From Linum tenue (taxonomy: Eukaryota; Streptophyta; Magnoliopsida; Malpighiales; Linaceae), in assembly GCA_946122785.1 (NCBI GenBank), contig CAMGYJ010000003.1, positions 31,513,811-31,577,810 on the forward strand: DNA of 64,000 nucleotides. Direction: 5' to 3'. Positions 51,201-60,401 of this stretch are shown here, piece after piece. Both the position numbers and the translations under genes were made by a program. The notes below the pieces were generated by a model. That model was given only the letters and a program-made list of their open reading frames with translations, ran no database searches and was not told the origin of the DNA. How positions within the stretch are numbered: the stretch's first letter is position 1; the number at the start of each line of letters is the position of its first letter.

Positions 51201-52534
51201 CGACCCTTCTTACTCCCCCGCCCGATCTCCACTCCCGTTTTCTTGTCCTGCACAACACAACCAGCCGCATCAAACACAACTCGGCATCCATCCTCAGCCA
51301 ATTGTCCCACTGAAACTAGGTTGGGAACTAGCTTAGGAACGTATAATGTATTAGGGAGAGAAATATTAGGTTGATCCACACAACCAGACCCAATAACGTG
51401 CATACGAGACCCATCAGCAGCTTGCAAATCGAGATTCGGAATAGAAGAACTCAGTTCAGCAAACAGACGACGATCACTGGTCATGTGATTATAAGCTGCC
51501 GAGTCTATATGCCAAGTACGAGATAGAGAAGAATGCATACCCGATGCGAATGCTTCCTTCAGCGCCTCCTGAACCAGCTTCCTAACATCCTCCGGAGACA
51601 TGCCAGGCGAGGGGGCTTCAGCAACGGTAGTGGCATAGGCGCCACCAGCAGGTCTGGGACGGGAGCTGCCATGATACCGTGAGTTCCCTGCAGCATTGCG
51701 ATGGCGGCCTCGCTGCGCCAACGTTGGACAGTCGGCGATGAGATGGCCCTCAAGTTTGCAATAATTGCAACTATTTCTTTTCTTGCAGTGAAATTGGATG
51801 TGACCCGGCTCCTTACAAAAGTGACATATGATCACACCCGAGGAAGTGCGAGCAAACTGAGGACGACCTTGACGCACCGCAAAGGCCGCACCAGGATCGG
51901 AAGCATGTATGTCAAGCTTTGCTTGACTCTTTAACCTAGTCTCCTCGCGCAAGAGCTCCGGTAAGACACCCTCGATTGTGGATATGTCACGATGAAGTAG
52001 TGAAGCTCGAATGCCCTCGAACTCAGCCCGGAGATTCATTAGGAAGTGCATAACGCGCGAGCTAGCTCTATCTTTAAGAACATCCGACGTAGCCGCCGCA
52101 GGTGTAAGAGAGCTCATGATTAGATCATGTTCTGTCCATAATGTCATTGCCTCCTGATAATATGAGCTGATATCCAGCTCCCCTTGTTTCAGTGCTGCCA
52201 AATCAAATTCGATATCATATTTGCGAGAAGCACTCGCCGTTGCGTACAGATCTGCCATATGCTTCCATATTGCAGCCGCTGTAGGAAGACCGCGCAAGCT
52301 AAGAGCAATTCCGGGTTCCATCGATCCCAGCAGTAGAGACATCACCGTAGCATTGTTGGCGGCCCAATCCTCACGCTCCTTAGCAGTGGCGTCAGCCGTG
52401 GGTGGAGGTGCAGTCCCGTCCAGAAACGAGAACAAACGGCGCCCTTGCACATGGAGCCGGAATTGGAACTCCCAAAGTGCATAGTTCTTTCCGTTAAAGC
52501 GAACCGCAACAACATCTGATTTAAAGCTCTCCAT
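48218..52534 (-). CDS. Copia Gag-Pol polyprotein
   Basis: I take the ATG at 52534 (MESFKSDVVAVRFNGKNYAL) because it matches Copia Gag starts; the frame is also open upstream through the leader. The product is 1,438 aa. In order: Gag (WEFQFRLHVQGRRLFSFLDG), two zinc knuckles from about residue 236 (CHFCKEPGHIQFHC and CNYCKLEGHLIADC), protease at about 341 (WHIDSAAYNHMT), the pre-integrase region (LWHFRLGHPNSARL, CVHCLQAK), integrase with its D, D and E in HTDLWGPS, LRSDPGGEF and QNGLVERKHRH, reverse transcriptase (LQLDVKNAFLHGDL and the catalytic YVDDM near 1115), and RNase H (AYSDADYAGC, STEAEY, LFVDNTSA). No stop or frameshift. Two residues differ from the common pattern: DSAA instead of DSGA in protease, and SDPGGE instead of SDNGGE in integrase. 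Confidence 0.95.
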   Translation of the reverse strand: MESFKSDVVAVRFNGKNYALWEFQFRLHVQGRRLFSFLDGTAPPPTADATAKEREDWAANNATVMSLLLGSMEPGIALSLRGLPTAAAIWKHMADLYATASASRKYDIEFDLAALKQGELDISSYYQEAMTLWTEHDLIMSSLTPAAATSDVLKDRASSRVMHFLMNLRAEFEGIRASLLHRDISTIEGVLPELLREETRLKSQAKLDIHASDPGAAFAVRQGRPQFARTSSGVIICHFCKEPGHIQFHCKKRNSCNYCKLEGHLIADCPTLAQRGRHRNAAGNSRYHGSSRPRPAGGAYATTVAEAPSPGMSPEDVRKLVQEALKEAFASGMHSSLSRTWHIDSAAYNHMTSDRRLFAELSSSIPNLDLQAADGSRMHVIGSGCVDQPNISLPNTLYVPKLVPNLVSVGQLAEDGCRVVFDAAGCVVQDKKTGVEIGRGSKKGRVYLLDSISKTGVEDDGSSGQASEVSVKSFVDASSSRNVISCSGFSAELSNWDLWHFRLGHPNSARLRTMFQNHWLSGSISGNNSHECVHCLQAKISQKSFTASDTVYTEPFELVHTDLWGPSPVTSRLGFRYFALFVDQATRFTWVYFLRQKSDLLTVAREFVQMVSTQFGKVIKILRSDPGGEFSSHSLMDLFRERGILQQLSCPGVSQQNGLVERKHRHVLELTRAILIHSQVPSGFWVEAVHTVVYLINRQITTTLQQQSPYQVLYSRLPNYGWLRVFGCICYVLVSRRERTKLTPKAVKCVFIGYSDKHKGYVCYDVAKRRIRISCHVKFLEHQSYYGTSSTYPTGSELDFLADTWPLDIGNTSTAPNGPGDDHGPDPQQPSSSESSPSTHSSDSSVSSSAGDASYSPHSPTTSSSAADVSSSSSSSRSTSSSPITFELDEPVEEPNLRRSTRVTRGKPPARHNDFLAYSTSPVYVPATYKQAKGIERWEKAMDVEKDALEASRTWDLVERTPGMSVIGCKWVYTLKMLPEGTVEREKARLVAQGFRQEYGVDYEETFAPVAKMQTVRSLLAVAAMKKWRLLQLDVKNAFLHGDLKETIYMERPPGYTRGDNTMVCRLRRSLYGLKQAPRAWFEKFQATIVQAGLVQSENDPSLFLRSTSRGLTVLLIYVDDMVVTGDDSVGIEDLLLVLRSAFNLKELGELSYFLGLEIHHSPEGLHVGQRKYIVDLLEEAQMDDCLACNTPMEQNLKLRQLEGELLPDGSLYRSIVGSLIYLTHTRPDISYPVQVVSQFMSAPRKPHWMAVQRILRYLRGTQEVGLLFPTEGEPILEAYSDADYAGCQDTRRSTSGWCIKIGISFISWRCKKQDRVSKSSTEAEYRSMSEASSEIVWLRRLLAELGVICQDPVRLFVDNTSAIRIATNPVLHDRTKHIEVHVHYVRQLVAEGSVDLSYITSEDQTADLLTKAVSTSRHWFLAHKLMLRQLHQFEGGC

Positions 52535-52699
52535 GATCACCGAACAAAGGCAGGCAACACTCAACACAAGAACGGAACACCCAGCTGTACACGAGCAACC
52601 CCCGAAAACTGACGCAGTCGAACAAGAACACAAGAATGGCAACACCCAGCGGTAACAGAACAACGCCCGTAACCTGACGCAGCAGAACAGGAACACACC

Positions 52700-52780
52700 A
52701 AAAATCCCAATAGCACCGAACAAGCCAAAAATCCCAATAGCACCGATAAAACCAAAACTCCCAATAGCACCGAACAAGCT
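52700..52780 (-). repeat. 27-bp minisatellite in the Copia leader
   Basis: Three imperfect copies of a unit containing TCCCAATAGCACCGA lie between the primer site and the Gag start. Because the leader is open in the Gag frame, they would translate as repeated GAIGIFG-like units if read. Confidence 0.7.
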
Positions 52781-52875
52781 ACCGCCACTCGACGAAGCCC
52801 AAACAAATACACGAAGAGCAAAAGGAACACACGAATCCACGAAACCCAAACACGAATCGTGATCAAGAATCCTGA

Positions 52876-52888
52876 GGCTCTGATACCA
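52876..52888 (-). other. Copia primer-binding site (tRNA-iMet)
   Basis: On the minus strand TGGTATCAGAGCC follows the 5' LTR directly. It is complementary to the 3' end of initiator methionine tRNA. Confidence 0.92.
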
Positions 52889-53124
52889 TGATAAATATAC
52901 GAACACACTAATACGAGAAGAGAGAGACACGGATTTACGTGGTTTCCTTGACGAGAATCGTCAAGACTAGTCCACGGCACAAGGCAGAGTTTGATCTTAT
53001 TCACTGTAGTTCTTACGTAGGTCAGCCATCACAACATATATATATACTCGGCCAACCTACAACCCTAATCCCAACTTACGTCACTAATTTGTACAATTAC
53101 ACATTGGTACCTACACTTCTAACA
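52889..53124 (-). repeat. 5' LTR of the Copia element
   Basis: This 236-bp LTR differs from its partner by one base. Short LTRs of this size are usual for Copia elements. Confidence 0.92.
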
Positions 53125-53406
53125 CCAGCCGCCACAATAATTCATGAATTATTAGTGAATTGGAAGGAAATCGTGTTTTTGCGATTTAGGGTGGGAGTGA
53201 TGCGTGATGGAGGCAGGATTTGAAACTACCCCTGTACTCTTTTCATAATATAAATATTTAATAAATAAAATTAAAACTAATTATATCCAAATAATTTTTT
53301 TTTTGATGAATAAGCCCGGTTTATTCCATCAAAGTACTGTCTGTACAAGGGTCCTATCTAGCAGCAGCGCTACTTACAGCCAAGTACACTATACAAACAG
53401 ATTACA

Positions 53407-56400
53407 TCACATGAACCAAAGTTTATTTTTGTCTGCTGCCAGGCCAAATTGCAGATTGCCTAGCATCATCGCCTCCATTGCCTGCTGTAGGGAGGCAATC
53501 AGGTTTTTAGCTTCCGTGGCCTTCTGCCCGTAAATCCTGCTACACCTCTCCCTCCAGATCGCACTTATCATCGCGTTCCATAGCACACGCCCCACGCAAC
53601 AGTCTTGGAGCTTCTCCACAGCCTCCTGCAACCCAGCTTCCCATCCTCCTCTAGGGTGGTATCTCCAGCACGGCGGGAATACAACATCCAACACCACCTG
53701 CACATAAGAACAAGCAAAAAACAGATGGTCTCTTGACTCCTCCTGCCCCAAGCACAGTGGACATTTGTTCTCAATCTCTGGCTGCCACCTTTGTATCTTA
53801 TCAAAAGTAGAGATCCGATCTAGTGTAATAAGCCACGTAATCAGAGAGTTCTTAGGGATTATAATAGGCTTCCAGACCAACTTGTACCAGGTTTTCACAC
53901 CCTGTGCAGGCCTGAAGTGTTCCCATACCACTTTAACCTTATATTTCTCCATTGGCTTCCCTTTCCAGCTTACCACTTTGACCAAATGCCCCTGAACCTG
54001 ACTTCTCAATTTCATGATCTTGTTCCATAGCCAAGCCCCTGGAGTGTTCGTTTCCCAGATACTTACATTCCTCAGCCTATATTCCTTTAGCCACGCAATC
54101 CACATTGTTTCCTGATCAGCAAGGATATTCCACAGATACCTCACAAGACATGCTTTATTCCAGCTATGCAAATCCTTAAAGCCTAGTCCCCCCTCCTTCT
54201 TCGGAAGAGACACTACTCTCCATGTTACCTTAGCTCTCTTTGATTCAGGCCCCCACAGGAAAGCTGAGCACTTCTTCTCAATCTCAGTAACAACCTTTTT
54301 CGGCAGCTGGAAGATCATCATCCAGTACTGAGTTATACTGGCTAATACTGATATAGTCAGCTGTAGCTTTCCTGCATAAGAGAGTGTCCGAGCTTGCCAT
54401 CCACTTATTCTCTTCAAGATCCTTTCAACTAAGGCCTGACAGTCACTAGCTCTCAGCTTTCCTGCAATCAATGGAACCCCCAGGTACCGGACAGGCAGTT
54501 TACCCTCCTGGAAACCTGATTGTTCAATTAGCTCCGCTTTAAGACCTTCATCCACCCCAGCGCAGAACAGCTCACTCTTCTGCGGGTTACACTTGAGCCC
54601 CGAAATCCAGTAGAAGTGCCTCAAGACTTCAGCCACCCCCTTTACCCCTTCCACTGATCCCTTGGTGAAGATCAGCAGATCATCTGCAAAACAGAGGTGG
54701 GACAACCCAATACGCTGGCAGAGAGGGTGATATGGCAGTATTTTCCTCTCAGTTGCCTTTGCTAACATGCAACTCAAGACCTCCATAGAGATAACAAACA
54801 AGTAGGGAGACAAGGGGTCCCCCTGTCTTAACCCTTTCTTTGCTTTGAAAAATCCAGTTAGCCCCCCATTCACACATACTGTAAAGGTAGCAGATTGCAA
54901 GCAGGTTCTGATCCACCCTATAAACTGCATAGGGAAGCCCATAGCCTCTAAGACAGTAATCAGAAAGCCCCAGTCAACACTATCGAAGGCTTTCATAATG
55001 TCCACTTTAATGGCACATCGTGGAGATACATTCTGCCTCCTATACCCCTTAACTAATTCATGTGCTAGAATTATATTATCACTAATCATTCTGCCTTTGA
55101 TGAAGGCAGACTGATTTTTACTTATTATCAGGGGAAGAACTTCTCTAAGCCTATTGGCCAATATTTTGGAAACACATTTATATAAGAAATTGCAGCATGA
55201 TATAGGCCTAAACTGCTTGAGAGAACTAGCATTTGGAACTTTTGGTATGAGTGTTAAGATAGTACCATTCACCTCTGTCAGCAATTTCCCCGTAGCAAAG
55301 AAATCCTTTATTGCTTCCGTGACCAGCTTGCCAACCAGAGACCAATTGTGTTGAAAAAACTCGGCTGTAAACCCATCAGGTCCAGGGGCTTTGTCCCTTG
55401 GCATGCCAAATACTACTGCTCTCACTTCCTCATCTGATACTGGATCACACAGGCCCGTAGTCTCAGGGGGGAGATGGTGGATCAACAATTTCTTTACCAT
55501 ATTTATATGATATCTGCGTACCTCTGCATCCTCCACCCCCAGCAACCCCTTATAGAAAGCAACTGCCTCCTTGCCTATCTCCTCCACATCTGTTACTGTC
55601 ACCCCTGCCTCAGTAACCAGCTGCCTTATGCTATTCCTATTATTCCTGATCTTTACTGAATCATGAAAAAATCTGGAGTTCGAGTCCCCTTCTACCAACC
55701 ACGACTGCTTGGATTTCTGCCTAAGAAAGCTCTCCTCATCCCTTTGTAATTGTAAAAGCTGGACCTTGCACCCCTGTTCTGTGGCAAAAGAATCAGGAGT
55801 AGGACGCTCCAAGGCTTCTACTTGAGCTACTGCTAACGATGCTTTAGCTAGAAGGACTCTCTCATGCAAATCCGAGTAATGGACTCTGTTTAGCCTCTTC
55901 AGCCTGTTCTTGACCTGTTTCAGCTTCAGGTATACCCTAAACATAGCACATCCCATAGCTGGGGAGTCCCACCCTTCCTTCACCAATCCCTCATACTCCG
56001 GATGAGTTGTCCAGAAGCTAAAATATTTGAAAGGCCTAGGCAGTGTTTTAGTCTGAACATCAGTGTGGATGAGAATTCCACAGTGATCAGAAAGCCCTGG
56101 AGGCAGTATTTTGACTGCACTCTTAGGGAATTTGCTTATCCATTCTACATTCATCATCGCCCTATCCAGCCGTTTTGCCAAAGGATTAGCTACCTGCTTG
56201 TTTGACCAGGTAAACCAGGGCCCATCCACTCTATGATCTTCCAGTTGCATTTCTGTCAGCCAACCCCCAAAATCAGTTGCACTTTCACCTAGCTCAACTT
56301 CCCTAGATGCCTCCTGACTATGTACAATTGCGTTGAAATCCCCTGTTATCATCCATGGTTTTTCCTTGTCTACCACTGTACTCAACTTCCTGTACATATC

Positions 56401-56742
56401 CAGTCTCTCCCGTGCTTCATTTGAACTATAGACTATCGTGATCAGCATACTATCCTCACCTTGTAACTCACCATGAACAAACTGGTCTCCACTCTCTAGA
56501 ATGGTGAAATTCAACTCAGGCCTCCAAAGGACCCAGAACCTACCTACTAGTGCTGCTGAGTACACATCTATAATTTTCCAGTCAGGAAACCACCTATCTT
56601 TAATGGCTTGCATCTTGTCCTTCTTAACTCTTGTTTCAAGGACAGCTACCAACTCAACCTTATACTTCTTAACCACCTCTACTAAATCTCTCTGCTTCTC
56701 AGGACTGTTAAAGCCCCTCATGTTCCATGAGAGCACAATCAT
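53407..56742 (-). CDS. LINE ORF2: endonuclease and reverse transcriptase
   Basis: 1,111 aa. Residues 1-225 are an AP-type endonuclease (SWNMRGFNSPEKQ, LETRVKKDK, MITGDFNAIV, LSDHCGIL) that nicks the target. Reverse transcriptase follows from about 440 (DKAPGPDGFTAEFF, FRPISCCNFLYKC, IKVDIMKAFDSVDW, LRQGDPLSPYLFVI, catalytic FADDLLIF near 684). The C-terminal part carries RYLGVPLI, WRVVSLPKKEGGLGFKDL and a zinc-binding zf-RVT region (CPLCLGQEESRDHLFFAC). It ends with WRERCSRIYG and has no RNase H domain. The start codon overlaps the ORF1 stop, so translation by termination and re-initiation is likely. No defects are visible. Confidence 0.95.
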   Translation of the reverse strand: MIVLSWNMRGFNSPEKQRDLVEVVKKYKVELVAVLETRVKKDKMQAIKDRWFPDWKIIDVYSAALVGRFWVLWRPELNFTILESGDQFVHGELQGEDSMLITIVYSSNEARERLDMYRKLSTVVDKEKPWMITGDFNAIVHSQEASREVELGESATDFGGWLTEMQLEDHRVDGPWFTWSNKQVANPLAKRLDRAMMNVEWISKFPKSAVKILPPGLSDHCGILIHTDVQTKTLPRPFKYFSFWTTHPEYEGLVKEGWDSPAMGCAMFRVYLKLKQVKNRLKRLNRVHYSDLHERVLLAKASLAVAQVEALERPTPDSFATEQGCKVQLLQLQRDEESFLRQKSKQSWLVEGDSNSRFFHDSVKIRNNRNSIRQLVTEAGVTVTDVEEIGKEAVAFYKGLLGVEDAEVRRYHINMVKKLLIHHLPPETTGLCDPVSDEEVRAVVFGMPRDKAPGPDGFTAEFFQHNWSLVGKLVTEAIKDFFATGKLLTEVNGTILTLIPKVPNASSLKQFRPISCCNFLYKCVSKILANRLREVLPLIISKNQSAFIKGRMISDNIILAHELVKGYRRQNVSPRCAIKVDIMKAFDSVDWGFLITVLEAMGFPMQFIGWIRTCLQSATFTVCVNGGLTGFFKAKKGLRQGDPLSPYLFVISMEVLSCMLAKATERKILPYHPLCQRIGLSHLCFADDLLIFTKGSVEGVKGVAEVLRHFYWISGLKCNPQKSELFCAGVDEGLKAELIEQSGFQEGKLPVRYLGVPLIAGKLRASDCQALVERILKRISGWQARTLSYAGKLQLTISVLASITQYWMMIFQLPKKVVTEIEKKCSAFLWGPESKRAKVTWRVVSLPKKEGGLGFKDLHSWNKACLVRYLWNILADQETMWIAWLKEYRLRNVSIWETNTPGAWLWNKIMKLRSQVQGHLVKVVSWKGKPMEKYKVKVVWEHFRPAQGVKTWYKLVWKPIIIPKNSLITWLITLDRISTFDKIQRWQPEIENKCPLCLGQEESRDHLFFACSYVQVVLDVVFPPCWRYHPRGGWEAGLQEAVEKLQDCCVGRVLWNAMISAIWRERCSRIYGQKATEAKNLIASLQQAMEAMMLGNLQFGLAADKNKLWFM

Positions 56743-58031
56743 TTACCATTCTTATGTTGTTTAGAAGGTCTGCCAACCTTCTTTTTACCACCCTTCTGCT
56801 GCACCATACTCTCCTGCAATACTGGGAAATCTACACTGCCCTTAAGGGGAGAAACAACCACAAGAGAACCAACCTCAAACTGTTCCAGGGGAGATGTTCC
56901 CAGGGGTTTGGAAGCAGGACCCCCCGGCGAAGGATTTGCAACAGCAGCCTGGAAATCCAACTCGGATGGGAGAATCACACTAGCAGAATCCCACTGCTCA
57001 GCCCCAGCACCTAAGCTAGCCACCAAATTATCCACTGCCAACTGTAGACCACACCCCTCTACTGATTCTGGACCTTCCTCTGGCTGATTATACACCTCTA
57101 CTGTAGACACACCTTCCGAAACACCCCTTGAGACCCATTCCTGACCAGCCTGAGAAGACACAGCCTCTGAAACGCCCCCTGAGACCATTTCCTGACCAGT
57201 CTGAGAAACCCCAATCCTTTGAGCCAATTCCTGCATCTGCCCTTCCTGATCACTTCCAACCTGCTGATTATCAATGACCTCAAGATCTGCAGTTACCTCT
57301 TCCTCGCAGCTATGCCCAAACGTCTGACATTTTGTGCAAGAGATAGGTTTGTTACAGTATTCAAGCTGAACATGAAAGGCAGGCCGACGATCCGGCACCA
57401 GTTTCAGTGAATCCGGCAGAGCAGCACCAAGACCCACCTCCACACACACCTTAGGGTAACCCAGACGCTGACCTAGACGAGAAGATTTATCAAACCACAG
57501 CGGCCTTCCAATCATGCTGGCCAGACGAGTTAGAATCCTACCCGTGACATTCTCCAACGGTAGATCGATGAACTTGACCCATAGAGGAATCGTAGGCTTG
57601 GAGCTCTCCGCCCTGATCCATGGCTCCCACTTGCGCAGATAACACATATCATTGCGTAGATGCCACGGACCACTCGTGAAGACCCAATGCGCCACCTGCT
57701 CAGTTGGGAACTGGAAGAGAAGCAGACGAGACCCCAGCCATGAAACCCTAATCGCCCCTTTCTTGCCCCACAGCCGATTTGCCCAGGATTGGACTTGCTT
57801 GATGTGAGGAGAAGAAGACAAGAACTGGCCAACAAGGCAGTGCTGCCAGCGAGCAATCCCTTCGTCCTCAAGCTCCGCCGGTATGCGAAGCCCTCCATCC
57901 ACAATATCGGGCTCAACATAGACCAGACGATTCTCCTCCGCGATTCCGAGCAGTTCCGCCCACGAGCGCTCCCCTGTCATGACAGCGATGTCGAATTGCA
58001 GGTCAACACGATCAATCTCAGTCACTCCCAA
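56739..58031 (-). CDS. LINE ORF1: DUF4283 / zinc-knuckle RNA-binding protein
   Basis: 430 aa. The N-terminal 200 residues form a DUF4283 domain typical of plant LINE ORF1 proteins (CLVGQFLSSSPHIKQVQSWA, RLLLFQFPTEQVAHWVF, PWIRAESSKPTIPLWVKFID, PKVCVEVGL). A zf-CCHC_4-like segment follows at about 235 (CNKPISCTKCQTFGHSCEEE); the usual fourth ligand spacing (H-x4-C) is not kept, since Cys comes two residues after His. The remaining part is Gln/Gly/Ser-rich and low in conserved features, ending in a basic Lys/Gly tail. It should coat the element RNA in the ribonucleoprotein particle. Confidence 0.88.
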   Translation of the reverse strand: MGVTEIDRVDLQFDIAVMTGERSWAELLGIAEENRLVYVEPDIVDGGLRIPAELEDEGIARWQHCLVGQFLSSSPHIKQVQSWANRLWGKKGAIRVSWLGSRLLLFQFPTEQVAHWVFTSGPWHLRNDMCYLRKWEPWIRAESSKPTIPLWVKFIDLPLENVTGRILTRLASMIGRPLWFDKSSRLGQRLGYPKVCVEVGLGAALPDSLKLVPDRRPAFHVQLEYCNKPISCTKCQTFGHSCEEEVTADLEVIDNQQVGSDQEGQMQELAQRIGVSQTGQEMVSGGVSEAVSSQAGQEWVSRGVSEGVSTVEVYNQPEEGPESVEGCGLQLAVDNLVASLGAGAEQWDSASVILPSELDFQAAVANPSPGGPASKPLGTSPLEQFEVGSLVVVSPLKGSVDFPVLQESMVQQKGGKKKVGRPSKQHKNGK

Positions 58032-58287
58032 TCCCCCGGCGTCGCGATGTGCCCGCCGAAGGAAATCGCCGCCCCAAACGAAGCAGAGAGGTCGCCGGAG
58101 CTCAACGGCCTAGAGAGAGAAAGAGAGAGAAAGTTGCATCGATTTTCCCTTTTCGAACCAATTGCATCAATCTCATCAATCTATATCCAAATAATTCATT
58201 CACATATAAAAAATAATCGACTAATAAAATCACTGTTTTCATAAGAAACACGACGGAATTTCACATTGTGAAAAAAATACAATACAT

Positions 58288-58440
58288 TTGTTGTCTACAA
58301 TGTTAAGTAAGTCTCTTTTAATGTATCGCACTAAACAATCATTAGCAAACTGGTCATCAAATCGACTTCCAAACTTGTTCTTAATATAACTCAAAGCTGA
58401 AAATGTTCTTTCTGCACTTGTAGTTGCAAATTGATAGAAT
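58288..58440 (-). pseudogene. hAT dimerisation-domain relic
   Basis: The minus-strand frame reads QFATTSAERTFSALSYIKNK, FGSRFDDQFANDCLVRYIKR and DLLNIVDNKCI, a good copy of the hAT C-terminal dimerisation domain (AT..ERxFSALxxIKxxLRxxMxxxxLxxCLxxYIxxD). No other transposase region is found nearby, so it is a fragment. Confidence 0.75.
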
Positions 58441-58444
58441 CAAA

Positions 58445-59642
58445 ACTAGTGGAATTGTCGTTGTCGCTGAAAAATTTCAGGATTGTAAGGGGAAAACGAA
58501 TAGACATAAGAAGAAAAAAGATTTTATTAGGTCTTTATTGCAATTACAAGTTTGTTTATAGTATAATAAATTAATTTTATATCAATTTGTGAACCACTAA
58601 TAAGCTGTGTTGTACTGATAAAATACTATAATATCACCTTTAATTGTTTGTTCCATCATCAATATAAATATATATGTGTATTTTTTTCAACACCTGATTA
58701 ATTTCTTGCCAGTGCTCCACAATGAAACTTGAAATATTAAGGGCCTGACTAATGAAATGAAAATAAAAAAGAACTTTTTAAACGATGTCACTTAATAACC
58801 ACAACTAATAGTCACTACAAATCATGTATCTTAATATCCAAAACAAAAAGTCTATATACAAATGATGTCTCTTAATGAAATGAAAATATATAAAAAAATT
58901 ATAGGAATTTGTAAGCCCATCACAAGAAAAAAAGTAAACTCATCACTAACCAAACATCAAATTTTTTTGGTAGAAATAAGCATCAATTTTTGTGTACAAC
59001 TATATATCGTCTCTACTCATCAACTTTCAGACTCTTCTTCCTCTTTGCTCACTAACATGTCATTGGCCCTTACAAGCTACTTCACCTTATATGCCAAAAA
59101 TCAAATACAAAATCAACTATTGACAGGTGCAATGCAAAAGCATAGGTAGAATCAGAGCAAAGGATGGAGATAGGAGTAAAGAGATTAGTTATCATGGGAG
59201 CAGGGGAGAGTCACTAAGAAGGATAGAAGTTTTTTTCGATCGAAATAAAGGGACACTACCAAATAAGCACAAATCACATTGGAACCAATCAAAGCACAAA
59301 TCTCCACAACGACTACATGAAACCAGTCATAAACACTTCACTCTAAAAACATATTGCTATAAGAGTATAAGGACCTCACAAGCAGAGATGTTAAATCTGT
59401 CTTTGCCTAGAAACAGAAGCAGAGATGTCGATTTCTTCTTTACCTAGAAACAAATATTCTCAATCTGTCTCTGGGATTCACAAACTCAAACAAACACTAG
59501 AGATATTATCAGTTCATGATTCTTCTAAAATGTCCTATGTTCTCCCTCATTACGAGTCTAAAATCTTTGACCAGACTAGCTTCCCACTTTGTCTTTCTCC
59601 ATCTTCTTCTCCGGCTTTCCTCTCGGGCACTAGGTTAGGAGA
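58445..59642. other. Intergenic, nothing recognised
   Basis: AT-rich sequence with short open frames only. No gene, RNA or repeat structure that I can support. Confidence 0.4.
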
Positions 59643-59650
59643 ATTACGCA

Positions 59651-60345
59651 TAGGGATGGCAATGGGTCGGGTTTTGCCAAACCCAAACCCAAACCCATGA
59701 GTTTATCCGTGAAAAAAATCCCGGGGTAAAAGCAACTGGGTTTGAAAAACTCATACCCAACCCAACCCGCTTAGTATCCACGGGTTCATGGGTACCCATG
59801 GGTTTTTGTCGTAAAAAATTTACAATAACAAGTTCCTATCAAAATAAAAGTCAAATATCAATCTCTCAATACAAATTATCCATATATAAAACACCATTCT
59901 AGAAAATTCAAGTAAATCACAAATTAACCATACAAATTGTTCAAGGCCAATCTAGAAAACTCAAGAAAATTGAAGCAAATAACAATTTATCCATAAACAA
60001 CATGATTAATTGAAAGCTTCTTCCTCTTTGTCAATTAAGCTTCTTCACTCTCCACCTGATAATATCAACTTCATTCTACACAATTCGAAAGAAAAAATTA
60101 GACATGTCTCCACAAACATAAAGAAGATTAGTTGTTTAGAATATTAAATATACCGAGAAAATTAATTATATGGGTGTGGGCGGGTACCATAAGGCGGGTT
60201 TACCTAAAGCCAAACCCAACCCGGTGAATAGTGAACGGGTTTAAACCCAAACCTGGCCCAAAACCCATCAACACGGGTTTTATCCGCATTGACCGGGTTA
60301 GGTCGGGTAGGGTACCCGTGGGTTCGGGTTTTGTTGTCATCCCTA
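59651..60345. mobile_element. hAT-type MITE
   Basis: A 695-bp element with ends TAGGGATGGCAA and TTGTCATCCCTA. Sub-terminal parts are rich in GGGTTTGGGTTTGGG-like runs, as in the element at 1955-3143. ATTACGCA (59643-59650) and ACTGCGCA (60346-60353) flank it, a 6/8 match that could be a decayed 8-bp duplication. Confidence 0.65.
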
Positions 60346-60401
60346 ACTGCGCACAATGATGTTCGCCTTTTTATTTCTCTATTCGCTTTATTGAGGCTGA
60401 G

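Larger units (their letters stand above)
47988..53124 (-). mobile_element. Intact, young Ty1/Copia retrotransposon
   Basis: A 5,137-bp element on the minus strand with two 236-bp LTRs (47988-48223 and 52889-53124) that I can tell apart at only one base (A versus C in ACAATTACAMATTGG). The ends are TGTTAGAAG...ATTTATCA. A perfect 5-bp duplication CCAGC flanks it (47983-47987 and 53125-53129). It has a tRNA-iMet primer site, a purine tract and one unbroken Gag-Pol frame in Copia order (protease, integrase, reverse transcriptase, RNase H). All parts needed for transposition are present. Confidence 0.96.
53297..58181 (-). mobile_element. Full-length L1-like LINE with intact ORFs
   Basis: A 4,885-bp element on the minus strand: 5'UTR of about 150 bp, ORF1, ORF2 and a short 3'UTR ending in poly-A (T run at 53295-53304 on the plus strand). 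A perfect 15-bp target duplication TATATCCAAATAATT flanks it (53282-53296 and 58182-58196). ORF1 and ORF2 are both uninterrupted and overlap by ATGA. Full length, open frames and perfect duplication point to a recent insertion. Confidence 0.95.

Noticed and set aside
47988..53124. A CRISPR array, operon or phage-like system in the window
   Set aside because: The only tandem direct repeats are LTRs, MITE motifs and a three-copy minisatellite; spliceosomal introns throughout show a plant nuclear genome.
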